Source: an uncultured Bacilli bacterium | GTDB taxonomy: Bacteria > Bacillota_I > Bacilli_A > RF39 > UBA660 | NCBI GenBank assembly: GCA_934086815.1 | Contig: CAKOIM010000008.1 | Location: 1 to 47,951 of the forward strand | Direction of reading: 5' to 3' | Length of the DNA stretch: 47,951 nucleotides | Shown: positions 15,408 through 22,709 of the stretch, piece after piece | How the letters are laid out: every line of letters starts with the position of its first letter | Position numbering within the stretch: position 1 is the first letter of the stretch | Position numbers and translations under genes: made by a program | Notes under the pieces: model-generated | What the model was told of the DNA's origin: nothing | Databases searched by the model: none | Seen by the model: the letters and a program-made list of their open reading frames with translations, nothing else

Positions 15408-16176
15408 ATGAAATATTTACCAAGAATAGTTGATAGTGAAATAAAAGAATTAATGAAAATTATGGGGGCTGTTTCTGTAAGTGGTGATGTGAAGTACAGA
15501 ATTTCTAAAGAATATGTTAAGGCTTTAATACATGAAGAAGTAAAAAAAAGTTGATGAAGTAAAAAGGAATCCGGAAAAAATGCTATGTGTTTTAAGGAGT
15601 CTCGCAAGAAATATATCTACTCAAGTGGCTAATTCAACAATTGAAGATTTATCTAGACCAACTTTAATAGATTATTTAAATACGTTAGAAAAATTATTTG
15701 TAATTGAAGATGTAAAAGCTACAAATTTAAATTTTAGAAGTAAGTATGCTCTTAGAACAAAACCTAAAAAATATTTTGTGGATCCTTCGATTGCTACAGC
15801 AGTTTTAGAAATGAAACCAAGTGATTTAATTAATGATTTAAATACTTTTGGATTTATTTTTGAATCTCTTTGTATTAGAGATTTAAAAATTTATACTCAA
15901 AGCTATGGCGGAGACATTACTTTTTATCGAGATGAAAAAAACTTTGAAGTTGATGCAATTTTAAGAACTAGTAATGGAACATGGGGAGCTATTGAGATAA
16001 AATTAGGCGCAGGATATATTGATGAAGCGGCAAATAATCTTTTGAAATTTAAAGATCGTGTAGATATAAAAAAATGTGGCAAACCAGCATTTTTAATGGT
16101 TTTAACGGGAACTAATTATTCTTATCGCCGTGAAGATGGTGTTTATGTAGTATCAATTGGAACTCTAAAAAATTAA
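15408..16176 (+). pseudogene. DUF4143-type AAA ATPase, internally deleted and frameshifted
   Basis: From ATG 15408 (GAGGAGG upstream) the frame reads MKYLPRIVDSEIKELMKIMG and meets TGA at about 15552. The following frame continues smoothly (DEVKRNPEKMLCVLRSLARN) to 16176. A run of eight A at 15542-15549 marks the shift; removing one A joins the frames. Even then the ATPase core is missing: no Walker A or B is present between the N-terminal segment and the winged-helix plus DUF4143 region. The C-terminus keeps a nuclease-like core (FEVDAILRTSNGTWGAIEIKL). An intact relative is at 17395. Either a dead gene or, less likely, a slippage-expressed regulator. Confidence 0.75.
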
Positions 16177-16210
16177 AGAAGAATTCAATTTTATTTTAGA
16201 ATTCTTCTTT
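16175..16210. terminator. Bidirectional terminator between convergent genes
   Basis: A perfect 12-bp stem, AAAGAAGAATTC (16175-16186) with GAATTCTTCTTT (16199-16210), overlaps the ends of both neighbouring genes. Confidence 0.7.
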
Positions 16211-17234
16211 TAATATAATCTGAATAAGTATATAAACTATCAATGTTAGTTAAATTATACTCTTTTAATGTTTGAAAAAAATCTTTATCTTCAAGATGAT
16301 TAAAGCCAATAATTTTATATAAAAGATATAATGCATATTCTTTATCTTTTATATATATTAAAAATAGATTAACTGCTACAATAAAACCAGTAGTGTATAT
16401 ATAATACTCAAAGTTAAAATTAAGAAATAATTCATTTAATTCATTTTTATTATAGTTATGTAAAATTGTTTCACTTTTTAAAAATGGATAATCATGATTA
16501 GATAAGTATTTATATATTTGTAATATTGTTTGAATATCTTTAATATGATTCTTTTTCTTTTCATAATCGTTTAATCTATTAACCATAGCTTGTTCCATTC
16601 CTATATTTTCAAAATATTCTTGGGATATTAATTCAAAAAACGTAGATACAATTTCTTCATATGATTTATGTAGTTCAATATTAAAATTTAAAGTATTGTT
16701 TATAGCATGACCAAACTCATGTATAATAGCCTTTAAATCTATATATTTTCCATTTTTAAAAACAGTTATATAGCTTGTATCAAAAAGATAACTATAAGTT
16801 GTTAAACCATGCAAATTTTGATTCTTTTTCAATTTACTAAAATATATTAAATTTTTGCTTTTTTTATATATTTCGTTAAATATGTTAAATGTTTTTATGT
16901 CCGTAGATCTATAAAAGTCAAATGTAAGTTCAATTAGCTCTTTATTTGAAAAATTACATGGTTTTTCTTCGAATAAGATTAAAGGGCTATTATCACAAAC
17001 AAAAGAGTTAATTGTGGGCCACCATAGTTTTCCTTCACTAAAGGTAAAATAATGTGAATCTATTTCCGTAAAACAATCATTTTTTTTATTTTGAACAGCT
17101 TTTCTTGACAATAGATTCATTAAAGCTCTTTGTTCTATTTCATATATATCTTTTTTTTCGGGATACATATGCTTTAAAAAATAGATTAACATTATTTTTC
17201 TTCGCATATCCTTTTTTTGTTTTTCATTAAACAT
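16191..17234 (-). CDS. M3-like zinc metallopeptidase (oligoendopeptidase-related)
   Basis: A 347-residue protein with the gluzincin motif IHEFGHAINNT (HExxH) and, about 25 residues later, EEIVSTFFE, which supplies the third ligand Glu. The arrangement matches the catalytic domain of M3 peptidases such as PepF, but the protein is only about half the length of PepF and lacks most of the N-terminal lobe. No signal peptide is seen, so it is probably cytoplasmic and cleaves short peptides. It is transcribed divergently from the DUF4143 ATPase at 17395 across a shared operator-like region. Confidence 0.75.
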   Translation of the reverse strand: MFNEKQKKDMRRKIMLIYFLKHMYPEKKDIYEIEQRALMNLLSRKAVQNKKNDCFTEIDSHYFTFSEGKLWWPTINSFVCDNSPLILFEEKPCNFSNKELIELTFDFYRSTDIKTFNIFNEIYKKSKNLIYFSKLKKNQNLHGLTTYSYLFDTSYITVFKNGKYIDLKAIIHEFGHAINNTLNFNIELHKSYEEIVSTFFELISQEYFENIGMEQAMVNRLNDYEKKKNHIKDIQTILQIYKYLSNHDYPFLKSETILHNYNKNELNELFLNFNFEYYIYTTGFIVAVNLFLIYIKDKEYALYLLYKIIGFNHLEDKDFFQTLKEYNLTNIDSLYTYSDYIKRRILK

Positions 17235-17259
17235 AATAATCCCCCTTGTATGGTTAAGT

Positions 17260-17288
17260 ATTCTATCATGTTAGTTTTATTTTGTAAA
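17260..17288 (-). promoter_or_regulatory. Promoter of the M3-like peptidase
   Basis: On the minus strand: TTTACA (17283-17288), a 17-nt spacer and TAGAAT (17260-17265). Confidence 0.6.
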
Positions 17289-17301
17289 TAAAAAATAAAA
17301 C

Positions 17302-17351
17302 GTAATAATTTCTTAAAATCAAAAGTTATTACACTTAAACGTAATAACTTT
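17302..17351. promoter_or_regulatory. Operator-like triple repeat between divergent promoters
   Basis: There is an 11-bp perfect inverted repeat: AAAGTTATTAC (17322-17332) and GTAATAACTTT (17341-17351). A third, imperfect copy, GTAATAATTT, is at 17302-17311. The right arm runs into the -35 box of the ATPase promoter, and the left copy lies just upstream of the peptidase promoter. One regulator could control both genes. Confidence 0.55.
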
Positions 17352-17377
17352 ACAAAGGGCTTTATAAATTGTATAAT
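17349..17377 (+). promoter_or_regulatory. Promoter of the DUF4143 ATPase
   Basis: TTTACA (17349-17354), a 17-nt spacer and TATAAT (17372-17377). The leader is only a few bases before the GAGGTGG ribosome site. Confidence 0.7.
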
Positions 17378-17394
17378 TATCTTGAGGTGGAAAA

Positions 17395-18600
17395 ATGTTA
17401 ATAAGAGAAAATTATTTGTCTAAAATAAGAAGTTTTTATAATTCCGATTTAATTAAAATTTTAGTTGGTATTAGAAGATGTGGTAAGTCTGTAATATTAG
17501 ATCAAATTATTAATGAATTAAAAACTAATAATAATGTAGATGATGAACATATTATCTTTATTAATTTTGAATATATTGAATTTGAAGAATTATTAGATTA
17601 TAAAAAACTTAATCAGTATGTAAAAAATAAAATTAAAGATGATCAAATTTATTATTTGTTTTTAGATGAAGTACAAAATGTCGACAGTTTTGAAAAGGTA
17701 GTTAATTCCCTAAGAGCATCATTAAAAAATATTAGCATTTTTTTAACTGGTTCTAACAGTAAAATGTTATCAGAGGAATTATCAACCGTTTTATCAGGGA
17801 GATATGTATTATTTAATATTAATCCTCTTTCTTATAAAGAGTATGTTTTACTTACAAATAAAAATGGTTATGATTTAGATGCATTTTGGGATTATGCTAA
17901 GTGGGGTGGCTTGCCCAATAGATGTGAATTTACAAATGAAGTTGATATTAAAAATTATCTTCATAGTGTTTATGATTCTATTATATTAAGGGACGTTGTA
18001 AGAAGATTAAATTTAAAAGATACAATATTATTTGATATGATATTACAATATTTAATTGAAACTACAGGAAGAGAATTTTCAGCAGATAATGTAATTAAAT
18101 ATTTAATTAAAGAAAATAAAAAAATATCATACGAAACATTATATAAATATATAGATGCTTTATGTAAAGCATTGATAATAAAAAAAATATATAGATATGA
18201 TATTGCTGGTAAAAGTACTTTAAAGACACTAAATAAATATTATGCGACGGATTTAGGTATTGCTCAAATAAAAAATAATAACCCAGAATTTAAAAGCTAT
18301 GTAGTACTAGAAAATATTGTTTATAATGAACTCGTTTTTAGAAATTATGAAGTATATATTGGTAAAACAAAAAATGGAGAAGTTGATTTTTTAGCCAAGA
18401 AGGATGGCAAAGTAAAATATATACAAGTAACTTATGAATTAAAAGGAAATGAAAAAACTATAGAAAGAGAGTTCGGAGCATACAATGACATTTTGGATAA
18501 CTATCCAAAATATGTCATTTCGTTAGATAAAGTAGATTTATCAAGGAATGGTGTAATTCATTTAAATTTAATTGATTTTTTATTAAATGAAGAATGGTAA
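17395..18600 (+). CDS. AAA ATPase with C-terminal DUF4143 domain
   Basis: A 401-residue protein of the prokaryotic AAA_14/DUF4143 family. Walker A is GIRRCGKS (about 28-35), Walker B is YLFLDEVQ and sensor 1 is FLTGSNSKML. A winged-helix stretch follows, then a C-terminal region with nuclease-like residues (GEVDFLAKKDGKVKYIQV). Function is not established for the family; members are abundant in gut Firmicutes and archaea and are often mobile. It is intact, in contrast to the deleted relative at 15408. It has its own promoter and a terminator directly after the stop. Confidence 0.85.
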   Translation: MLIRENYLSKIRSFYNSDLIKILVGIRRCGKSVILDQIINELKTNNNVDDEHIIFINFEYIEFEELLDYKKLNQYVKNKIKDDQIYYLFLDEVQNVDSFEKVVNSLRASLKNISIFLTGSNSKMLSEELSTVLSGRYVLFNINPLSYKEYVLLTNKNGYDLDAFWDYAKWGGLPNRCEFTNEVDIKNYLHSVYDSIILRDVVRRLNLKDTILFDMILQYLIETTGREFSADNVIKYLIKENKKISYETLYKYIDALCKALIIKKIYRYDIAGKSTLKTLNKYYATDLGIAQIKNNNPEFKSYVVLENIVYNELVFRNYEVYIGKTKNGEVDFLAKKDGKVKYIQVTYELKGNEKTIEREFGAYNDILDNYPKYVISLDKVDLSRNGVIHLNLIDFLLNEEW

Positions 18601-18616
18601 TTTATCATTCTTTTTG
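18590..18616 (+). terminator. Terminator of the DUF4143 ATPase
   Basis: AAGAATG (18590-18596) and CATTCTT (18606-18612) are followed by T. The stem contains the stop codon. Confidence 0.65.
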
Positions 18617-18618
18617 TG

Positions 18619-18647
18619 TTTCATTTTATAAATAAAAATGATATAAT
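18619..18647 (+). promoter_or_regulatory. Promoter of the large surface protein gene
   Basis: A weak TTTCAT (18619-18624), a 17-nt spacer and TATAAT (18642-18647). Confidence 0.5.
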
Positions 18648-18669
18648 ACTTTTAGAATAGGTGAGATAA

Positions 18670-20232
18670 ATGAAAGCAAATGCAAGAAATATAAGTTTAA
18701 CTGTTATTTTTTTATTAATATTAGTAGTATTAGCTTTATTAATTGGTAAATTTACATTTTCTTATTTAGCTCCGGATATAAAAGATGATATTGAAGGACA
18801 AGGGGAAGTAACAGCAAGTGGGGATACTTTAATATTTACAAAGGGTAATAATTTAAGTTTAAAAGCTACAACAGATAACTTTAATGGAACAAGTAGTAAT
18901 TTAACAAGTACTACTAATCCATCAGTTAAGTTAGTGGCATCTAATAAAACAAATGATGCAACAGCAACTTATTATGCTGGAATAAAAATAAAGAGTAATA
19001 CATATAAATATTCAACAGATGCAAAGACAGCAGAAATAATTTTAACAGTGTTAGATGAAAATGGAGATGCTGTAACTACAAGTGCCGATGATTTAAGTTA
19101 TGTTACAGTAAATGGTGTAAGTGGTTTTGATATAACAGAAAAAGTAGGCGTATTTAATATATCGGTAGACCATCCAATAGCTACTAAATCATCTACAAGT
19201 GGAACAACCCACACATGGACATTTACTTTAACATTTATAAATTTAGAAACAGATCAATCAATAAATGAAGATGGTAGTTTAGAAATGGAAGCTATACTTC
19301 AAAAGGATAAAATAGAATTAACATTAGCTAATTATATAAAAGATTTATATACAACTCAAGGTGCAAATAATTTGTATTTACATGATAGTACATTAGAAAA
19401 TGGAGCTAAAGATAATTCATACCGTTATGCAGGTCCAAGTGATACCACAAATAACTTTGTATGCTTTGGATATGACTCAACAGATGGAACATGCCCAACA
19501 GATAATTTATATAGAATCATCGGAGTATTTGATGGTGAAGTAAAACTAATAAAGTATGATTATGCAAAATCAACACTTTTAGGAACAGATGGGGATTATG
19601 GACAAACATATCAAGCCGCTGGATACGGCGGAACAAATAAAGGTCAAAATTCTCAAGCAGAAATTGGGGGATATTATTGGAATAATAATACAAGTAATAA
19701 TAAGTGGAGTGAAAGTAGATTAAATACAGTTAATTTAAATAAGAATTATATAAATAAAATTGATGAAGATGGAACAAAATGGTCAGAAAAAATATCAGAC
19801 CATACATGGAAAGTTGGGGGAAATACAGATAGTAAAATATATAGCCAAACAGCATCAAATGCATATCAAAATGAAATAAATAGTCCAGCAACAAATAAAA
19901 CAGTAAATGCAAAAGTGGGATTAATGTATGTAAGTGACTATGGATATGCAGCATCATCTAGTTCTTGGTCTACAACGATTGGAAATTATGAAGTTGTTAC
20001 AGCAAATAATTGGATGTATATGGGACTTGTAGAATGGACATTGGCGCCTCTGTCGGACTATTCGGACAATGCTTTCCTTGTGGACTACTCGGGCCGTGTC
20101 AGCAACACCTATCTCTACTACGGCTCTGTCAACAATATTACGCTCGGAGTTCGGCCAGTCCTTTATCTGAAGTCAACAATAGGCTATGGCGGAGGAAGTG
20201 GCACGGCCGCGAAACCGATTTTGGTGAAATAG
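18670..20232 (+). CDS. Membrane-anchored surface protein with a C-type-lectin-like, DGR-like variable C-terminus
   Basis: A 520-residue protein. The N-terminal hydrophobic segment is at about 9-33. A beta-rich domain at roughly 40-215 shares NGVSGFDIT and NLETxQ motifs with the protein at 35048. A C-terminal domain (about 240-520) opens with YRIIGVFDGEVKLIKYD and ends GVRPVLYLKS. That last part resembles the lectin/FGE fold used by diversity-generating retroelement targets. At codon 456 (base 20035) composition jumps: bases 20041-20100 hold 34 G+C of 60 and 20101-20160 hold 30, against 20 in the preceding 60. Codons there are mostly NNC or NNT, as when AAY template codons are mutated at A. 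No reverse transcriptase or template is in the window. Probably a displayed binding protein; ligand unknown. Confidence 0.72.
   Translation: MKANARNISLTVIFLLILVVLALLIGKFTFSYLAPDIKDDIEGQGEVTASGDTLIFTKGNNLSLKATTDNFNGTSSNLTSTTNPSVKLVASNKTNDATATYYAGIKIKSNTYKYSTDAKTAEIILTVLDENGDAVTTSADDLSYVTVNGVSGFDITEKVGVFNISVDHPIATKSSTSGTTHTWTFTLTFINLETDQSINEDGSLEMEAILQKDKIELTLANYIKDLYTTQGANNLYLHDSTLENGAKDNSYRYAGPSDTTNNFVCFGYDSTDGTCPTDNLYRIIGVFDGEVKLIKYDYAKSTLLGTDGDYGQTYQAAGYGGTNKGQNSQAEIGGYYWNNNTSNNKWSESRLNTVNLNKNYINKIDEDGTKWSEKISDHTWKVGGNTDSKIYSQTASNAYQNEINSPATNKTVNAKVGLMYVSDYGYAASSSSWSTTIGNYEVVTANNWMYMGLVEWTLAPLSDYSDNAFLVDYSGRVSNTYLYYGSVNNITLGVRPVLYLKSTIGYGGGSGTAAKPILVK
20035..20190 (+). other. Candidate DGR variable region inside the surface protein gene
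   Basis: This segment encodes about residues 456-507 (WTLAPLSDYSDNAF to LGVRPVLYLK). It is GC-rich relative to upstream, nearly free of third-position A, and rich in NNY codons. Its 5' edge is sharp, between an AT-rich GAATGGACA and TTGGCGCCT. I infer replacement from a template outside the window; ordinary recombination with a foreign homologue is the alternative. Confidence 0.5.
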
Positions 20233-20429
20233 TGACGGAGCAAGGCGAAATCTTCGCACCCTTGATGGGACATGGTGAGCCACGAAAAAATATAGGCGAA
20301 ACGAAAAAATTGAAAGGCTTGAAAAACTATGGAATATCTGGCGCAGGCTGTAAGCGTGTGCCAGTGGCATTTTTGAAAAATTAAGAACGCGGTGAAAAGG
20401 GACGAGATACCAAACGTGTTATGTATATG
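20233..20429 (+). other. GC-shifted tail after the surface protein gene
   Basis: No gene is supported here. The odd composition continues past the stop codon: by hand count 31 of 60 G+C in 20221-20280, 19 in 20281-20340 and 29 in 20341-20400, then falls to 16 of 60 by 20461-20520. A + strand frame stays open to 20384 but has no ribosome site and overlaps the surface gene. The block may have arrived with the 3' end of that gene. Confidence 0.45.
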
Positions 20430-20477
20430 AAGCCCTGTATGGGCAGGGCTTCCAAAATTAGGCGAAGCCTAATTTTG
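20430..20477 (+). repeat. Two tandem hairpins after the surface protein gene
   Basis: Hairpin 1 is AAGCCCTG (20430-20437), loop TATGGG, CAGGGCTT (20444-20451). Hairpin 2 is CAAAATTAGGC (20453-20463), loop GAA, GCCTAATTTTG (20467-20477). Both stems are perfect. Either could terminate transcription poorly (few T follow), or they could be the cruciform-type structure found after DGR variable regions. Confidence 0.6.
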
Positions 20478-20575
20478 TTGGTAAAAATAAATTATGCTTT
20501 TATCTATACATAAAATACGAACTATATTTTACCATTAACAGACATATAAATTGTATAATAGAAAGTCATAATTTT

Positions 20576-20601
20576 AGAATGATAGTTTGTCATTCTTTTT
20601 T
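20576..20601 (+). terminator. Terminator facing right, at the end of the 118-residue gene
   Basis: AGAATGA (20576-20582) and TCATTCT (20590-20596) with a T run to 20601. On the + strand it would end transcripts from the surface gene. A lone TATAAT is at 20554-20559. The right arm is also the 3' end of the minus-strand gene. Confidence 0.6.
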
Positions 20602-20946
20602 CATGTTTTCTAACTCTTTTTGTATTTTATCTAAAGCTTTAAGTAAGAAGTCTACTTCTCTTCGTTGGGTTTGATTACTTCGTCCTTGTTCATTGTCCGT
20701 ATAAATACTTCCACCAGCCTTAGCTTTTTTGGAGTTTGTATTAATATTACTATTTTCTAAACGTGATTCAATTAATTGTTGTTGAGCAGCATGAGTTAAA
20801 ACATATTGGCCTACCATAATAAGCCAATTACCAATTGAGTTTTGTTCATTTACATCAAAGTCTCCGACGCAAGCATAACCAACGGCTACGGCGATTAAAG
20901 TGAAAGTATGAGGGTCAGTGTTTGGTGGAAATTTAAAAGTATTCAT
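20590..20946 (-). CDS. Conserved-looking small protein of unknown function
   Basis: A 118-residue protein that I cannot assign. The first half (HTFTLIAVAVGYACVGDFDVNEQNSIGNWLIMVGQYVLTHAAQQQLI) is moderately hydrophobic and may lie against or within the membrane. The middle is polar and low-complexity (SNINTNSKKAKAGG), and the end is a short charged helix (EVDFLLKALDKIQKELENMK) suited to coiled-coil pairing. It has no signal peptide and is transcribed divergently from the SleB-like gene. Size and layout suggest an adaptor or membrane-associated assembly protein, but this is only a guess. Confidence 0.6.
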   Translation of the reverse strand: MNTFKFPPNTDPHTFTLIAVAVGYACVGDFDVNEQNSIGNWLIMVGQYVLTHAAQQQLIESRLENSNINTNSKKAKAGGSIYTDNEQGRSNQTQRREVDFLLKALDKIQKELENMKKE

Positions 20947-20964
20947 ATGTAATTTTATGTTGCC

Positions 20965-20993
20965 TTTACAATATTAATTATTTGTGCTAGAAT
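20965..20993 (+). promoter_or_regulatory. Promoter of the SleB-like hydrolase
   Basis: TTTACA (20965-20970), a 17-nt spacer and TAGAAT (20988-20993). Confidence 0.65.
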
Positions 20994-21017
20994 ATTTCGG
21001 GAAATGGGGGATGTATT

Positions 21018-21650
21018 GTGAAAAGATTAAAAGAAAAATTATTGTTTTTGATGGTGTTAACATCATTTATGTCTACGGCTTATGCAAAAGAAATTGATGC
21101 TAATTCTTATGAAGATAAAAACATTAAAAAAATAGAAAAAGAAATGGCTCTTGATGAGGATAAAAAAGATGAAATAAAAGAAGAAAAAACATATTCAAGT
21201 GTTGATTACATATTAGATAAATACAATTTAACTAGTGATGAATTTAATGTTTTATGTGCTGTTGTAATGGGCGAAGCCAAAGAAAATGATTATCGTGATG
21301 CTTATGCTGTTATTAATACCATTTATAATCGTACAAAGTCAAATACTTGGATAAATTATGTTGCTAATATTATGGACTGTGATGGAACAAACCTATTTAA
21401 TCAAGTTGTTTGTAATGGACAATTTGAAGCCTACTATAATGGCAGATATCAAAAATTTTTAGGGGTAAAAGATACTCAAGCGTATAAGGCTATTATTGAT
21501 TTTTTAGTTAGTGAAGAAATTATGCATGAATATTTATCTTTTGTCGCAGCTTATGGAGAAAGTTATGGTAAAGAACAATTTGTTAGTGATGGAAATAGAT
21601 ATTACAATTTATTAATTGATGAAGATAAAATTAAGAGTCAAGGGCGTTAA
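21018..21650 (+). CDS. Secreted cell wall hydrolase, SleB-like (hydrolase 2 family)
   Basis: A 210-residue protein. The signal peptide is at 1-23 (ending STAYA), followed by a charged linker and a C-terminal domain with the SleB/CwlJ-like core (FNVLCAVVMGEAKENDYRDAYAVINTIYNRT, including the conserved Glu). Family members are lytic enzymes acting on peptidoglycan, some on spore cortex. The usual peptidoglycan-binding domain is absent. It starts at GTG 21018 behind a GGGGG site; an ATG at 21011 is out of frame. The sigma-A promoter points to vegetative rather than forespore expression, so a cortex role is uncertain. Confidence 0.78.
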   Translation: MKRLKEKLLFLMVLTSFMSTAYAKEIDANSYEDKNIKKIEKEMALDEDKKDEIKEEKTYSSVDYILDKYNLTSDEFNVLCAVVMGEAKENDYRDAYAVINTIYNRTKSNTWINYVANIMDCDGTNLFNQVVCNGQFEAYYNGRYQKFLGVKDTQAYKAIIDFLVSEEIMHEYLSFVAAYGESYGKEQFVSDGNRYYNLLIDEDKIKSQGR

Positions 21651-21651
21651 T

Positions 21652-21680
21652 TTGCAATTTCTAATTAATTAATATATAAT
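21652..21680 (+). promoter_or_regulatory. Promoter of engB
   Basis: TTGCAA (21652-21657), a 17-nt spacer and TATAAT (21675-21680). Confidence 0.7.
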
Positions 21681-21699
21681 ATTGGTGGTGATTGAAATT

Positions 21700-22296
21700 A
21701 TGCAAATTAATAGTGTAAATGAACCCATTATAGCAGTAAGACAAAGTCAATATCCGGAGGATAGAAAAGATGAATTCTTACTTGTTGGGCGTAGTAATGT
21801 AGGAAAAAGTAGTTTTATAAATACATTAATTGAAAGAAAAAACTTTGCTAGGACATCTTCAAAACCGGGTAAAACACAAACTTTAAATTTTTACTTGATA
21901 AATGATTTATTTTATTTAGTTGATGTTCCAGGATATGGGTATGCTAGTGTAAGTAAGGATACAAAGAAAAATTTTGGTTTAATGATCGAAGAATATTTGA
22001 AAAATAGACCAAACTTAAAACATGTTTTTTTACTTATAGATTATAGACATAAACCAACGGAAGATGATTGTTTAATGTATGACTTTTTGAAATATTATAA
22101 TTTAGATATTACAATAGTTGCTACTAAATATGATAAGATAAGTAAAAATAGTAGATTAAAACAAGATAAATTAATTAATGATACTCTTAAAATTGGGGAA
22201 AGTGATAATTTTATAACTTTTTCTACGGTTACTAAAAAGGGAAGAAATGAAATATTAAATATCATTTCTACGAAGATGGGTGAAGATATTGAATAA
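21700..22296 (+). CDS. engB: Ribosome biogenesis GTPase EngB (YsxC)
   Basis: A 198-residue essential GTPase for large-subunit assembly. G1 is GRSNVGKSSFINTL, the switch region includes SKPGKTQTLNFY, G3 is DVPGYGYA, G4 is TKYD and G5 lies near FSTVTK. I set the start at ATG 21700, nine bases after GGTGGTG; an upstream in-frame TTG at 21682 lies in the leader. The next gene, a pseudopilin, starts 17 bases before this stop. der follows that, so two ribosome-assembly GTPases bracket a pilin-like gene in one operon. Confidence 0.95.
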   Translation: MQINSVNEPIIAVRQSQYPEDRKDEFLLVGRSNVGKSSFINTLIERKNFARTSSKPGKTQTLNFYLINDLFYLVDVPGYGYASVSKDTKKNFGLMIEEYLKNRPNLKHVFLLIDYRHKPTEDDCLMYDFLKYYNLDITIVATKYDKISKNSRLKQDKLINDTLKIGESDNFITFSTVTKKGRNEILNIISTKMGEDIE

Positions 22297-22696
22297 AAAG
22301 GGATTTACACTAGTTGAGATGTTAGCAGTTATTGCAATACTTGCATTAGTAATGAGTTTATGTGTAATGGGTGTTGTTAAAGTAAGAAATAATGCTTTAG
22401 AAAAAATGCTTGAAAATAAAATGAATGATTTAGTTGGAAGTGCTGTTCTTTTAGGTCAACAAAGTGAAGATTTAGAAGAAGTTTGTAATATTGATGGTGA
22501 GGTCTATAATTATTGTAAGATAGTTACAGTAAAAGATTTAATAGAACAAAAATATTATAGTAGTAATACGGATTTAAAAAATGATGTTACAAATAATAGT
22601 ATGCTTTGTGATAAGTTAATAGTCTTTCGAAAAAATAATCGTATGAATGCTAAGTTTATAAATGTTTATAGTAATACGGAAAATAAAACTTGTTAA
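22280..22696 (+). CDS. Type IV pilin-like protein (pseudopilin, ComGC-like)
   Basis: A 138-residue protein with a class III prepilin leader, KKG|FTLVEMLAVIAIL, cut by prepilin peptidase before Phe, with Glu at +5, followed by one hydrophobic helix. The globular part has four cysteines (VCNIDG, YNYCK, MLCDK, NKTC), perhaps two disulfides. No pilus ATPase, platform protein or prepilin peptidase gene is in the window, so it must work with machinery encoded elsewhere. The start is probably GTG 22280, overlapping engB; TTG 22289 is possible. Another prepilin-type N-terminus is at 40779. Confidence 0.8.
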   Translation: MKILNKKGFTLVEMLAVIAILALVMSLCVMGVVKVRNNALEKMLENKMNDLVGSAVLLGQQSEDLEEVCNIDGEVYNYCKIVTVKDLIEQKYYSSNTDLKNDVTNNSMLCDKLIVFRKNNRMNAKFINVYSNTENKTC

Positions 22697-22709
22697 AGGA
22701 GGTTAGGGT

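Noticed and set aside
20010..20384. A 124-codon + strand open frame overlapping the end of the surface gene
   Set aside because: It is in another frame of a well-supported CDS, has no ribosome site, and its openness follows from the local G+C rise.
20430..20477. Group II intron or retron RNA at the twin hairpins
   Set aside because: No domain V sequence, no reverse transcriptase, and the hairpins are short and isolated.
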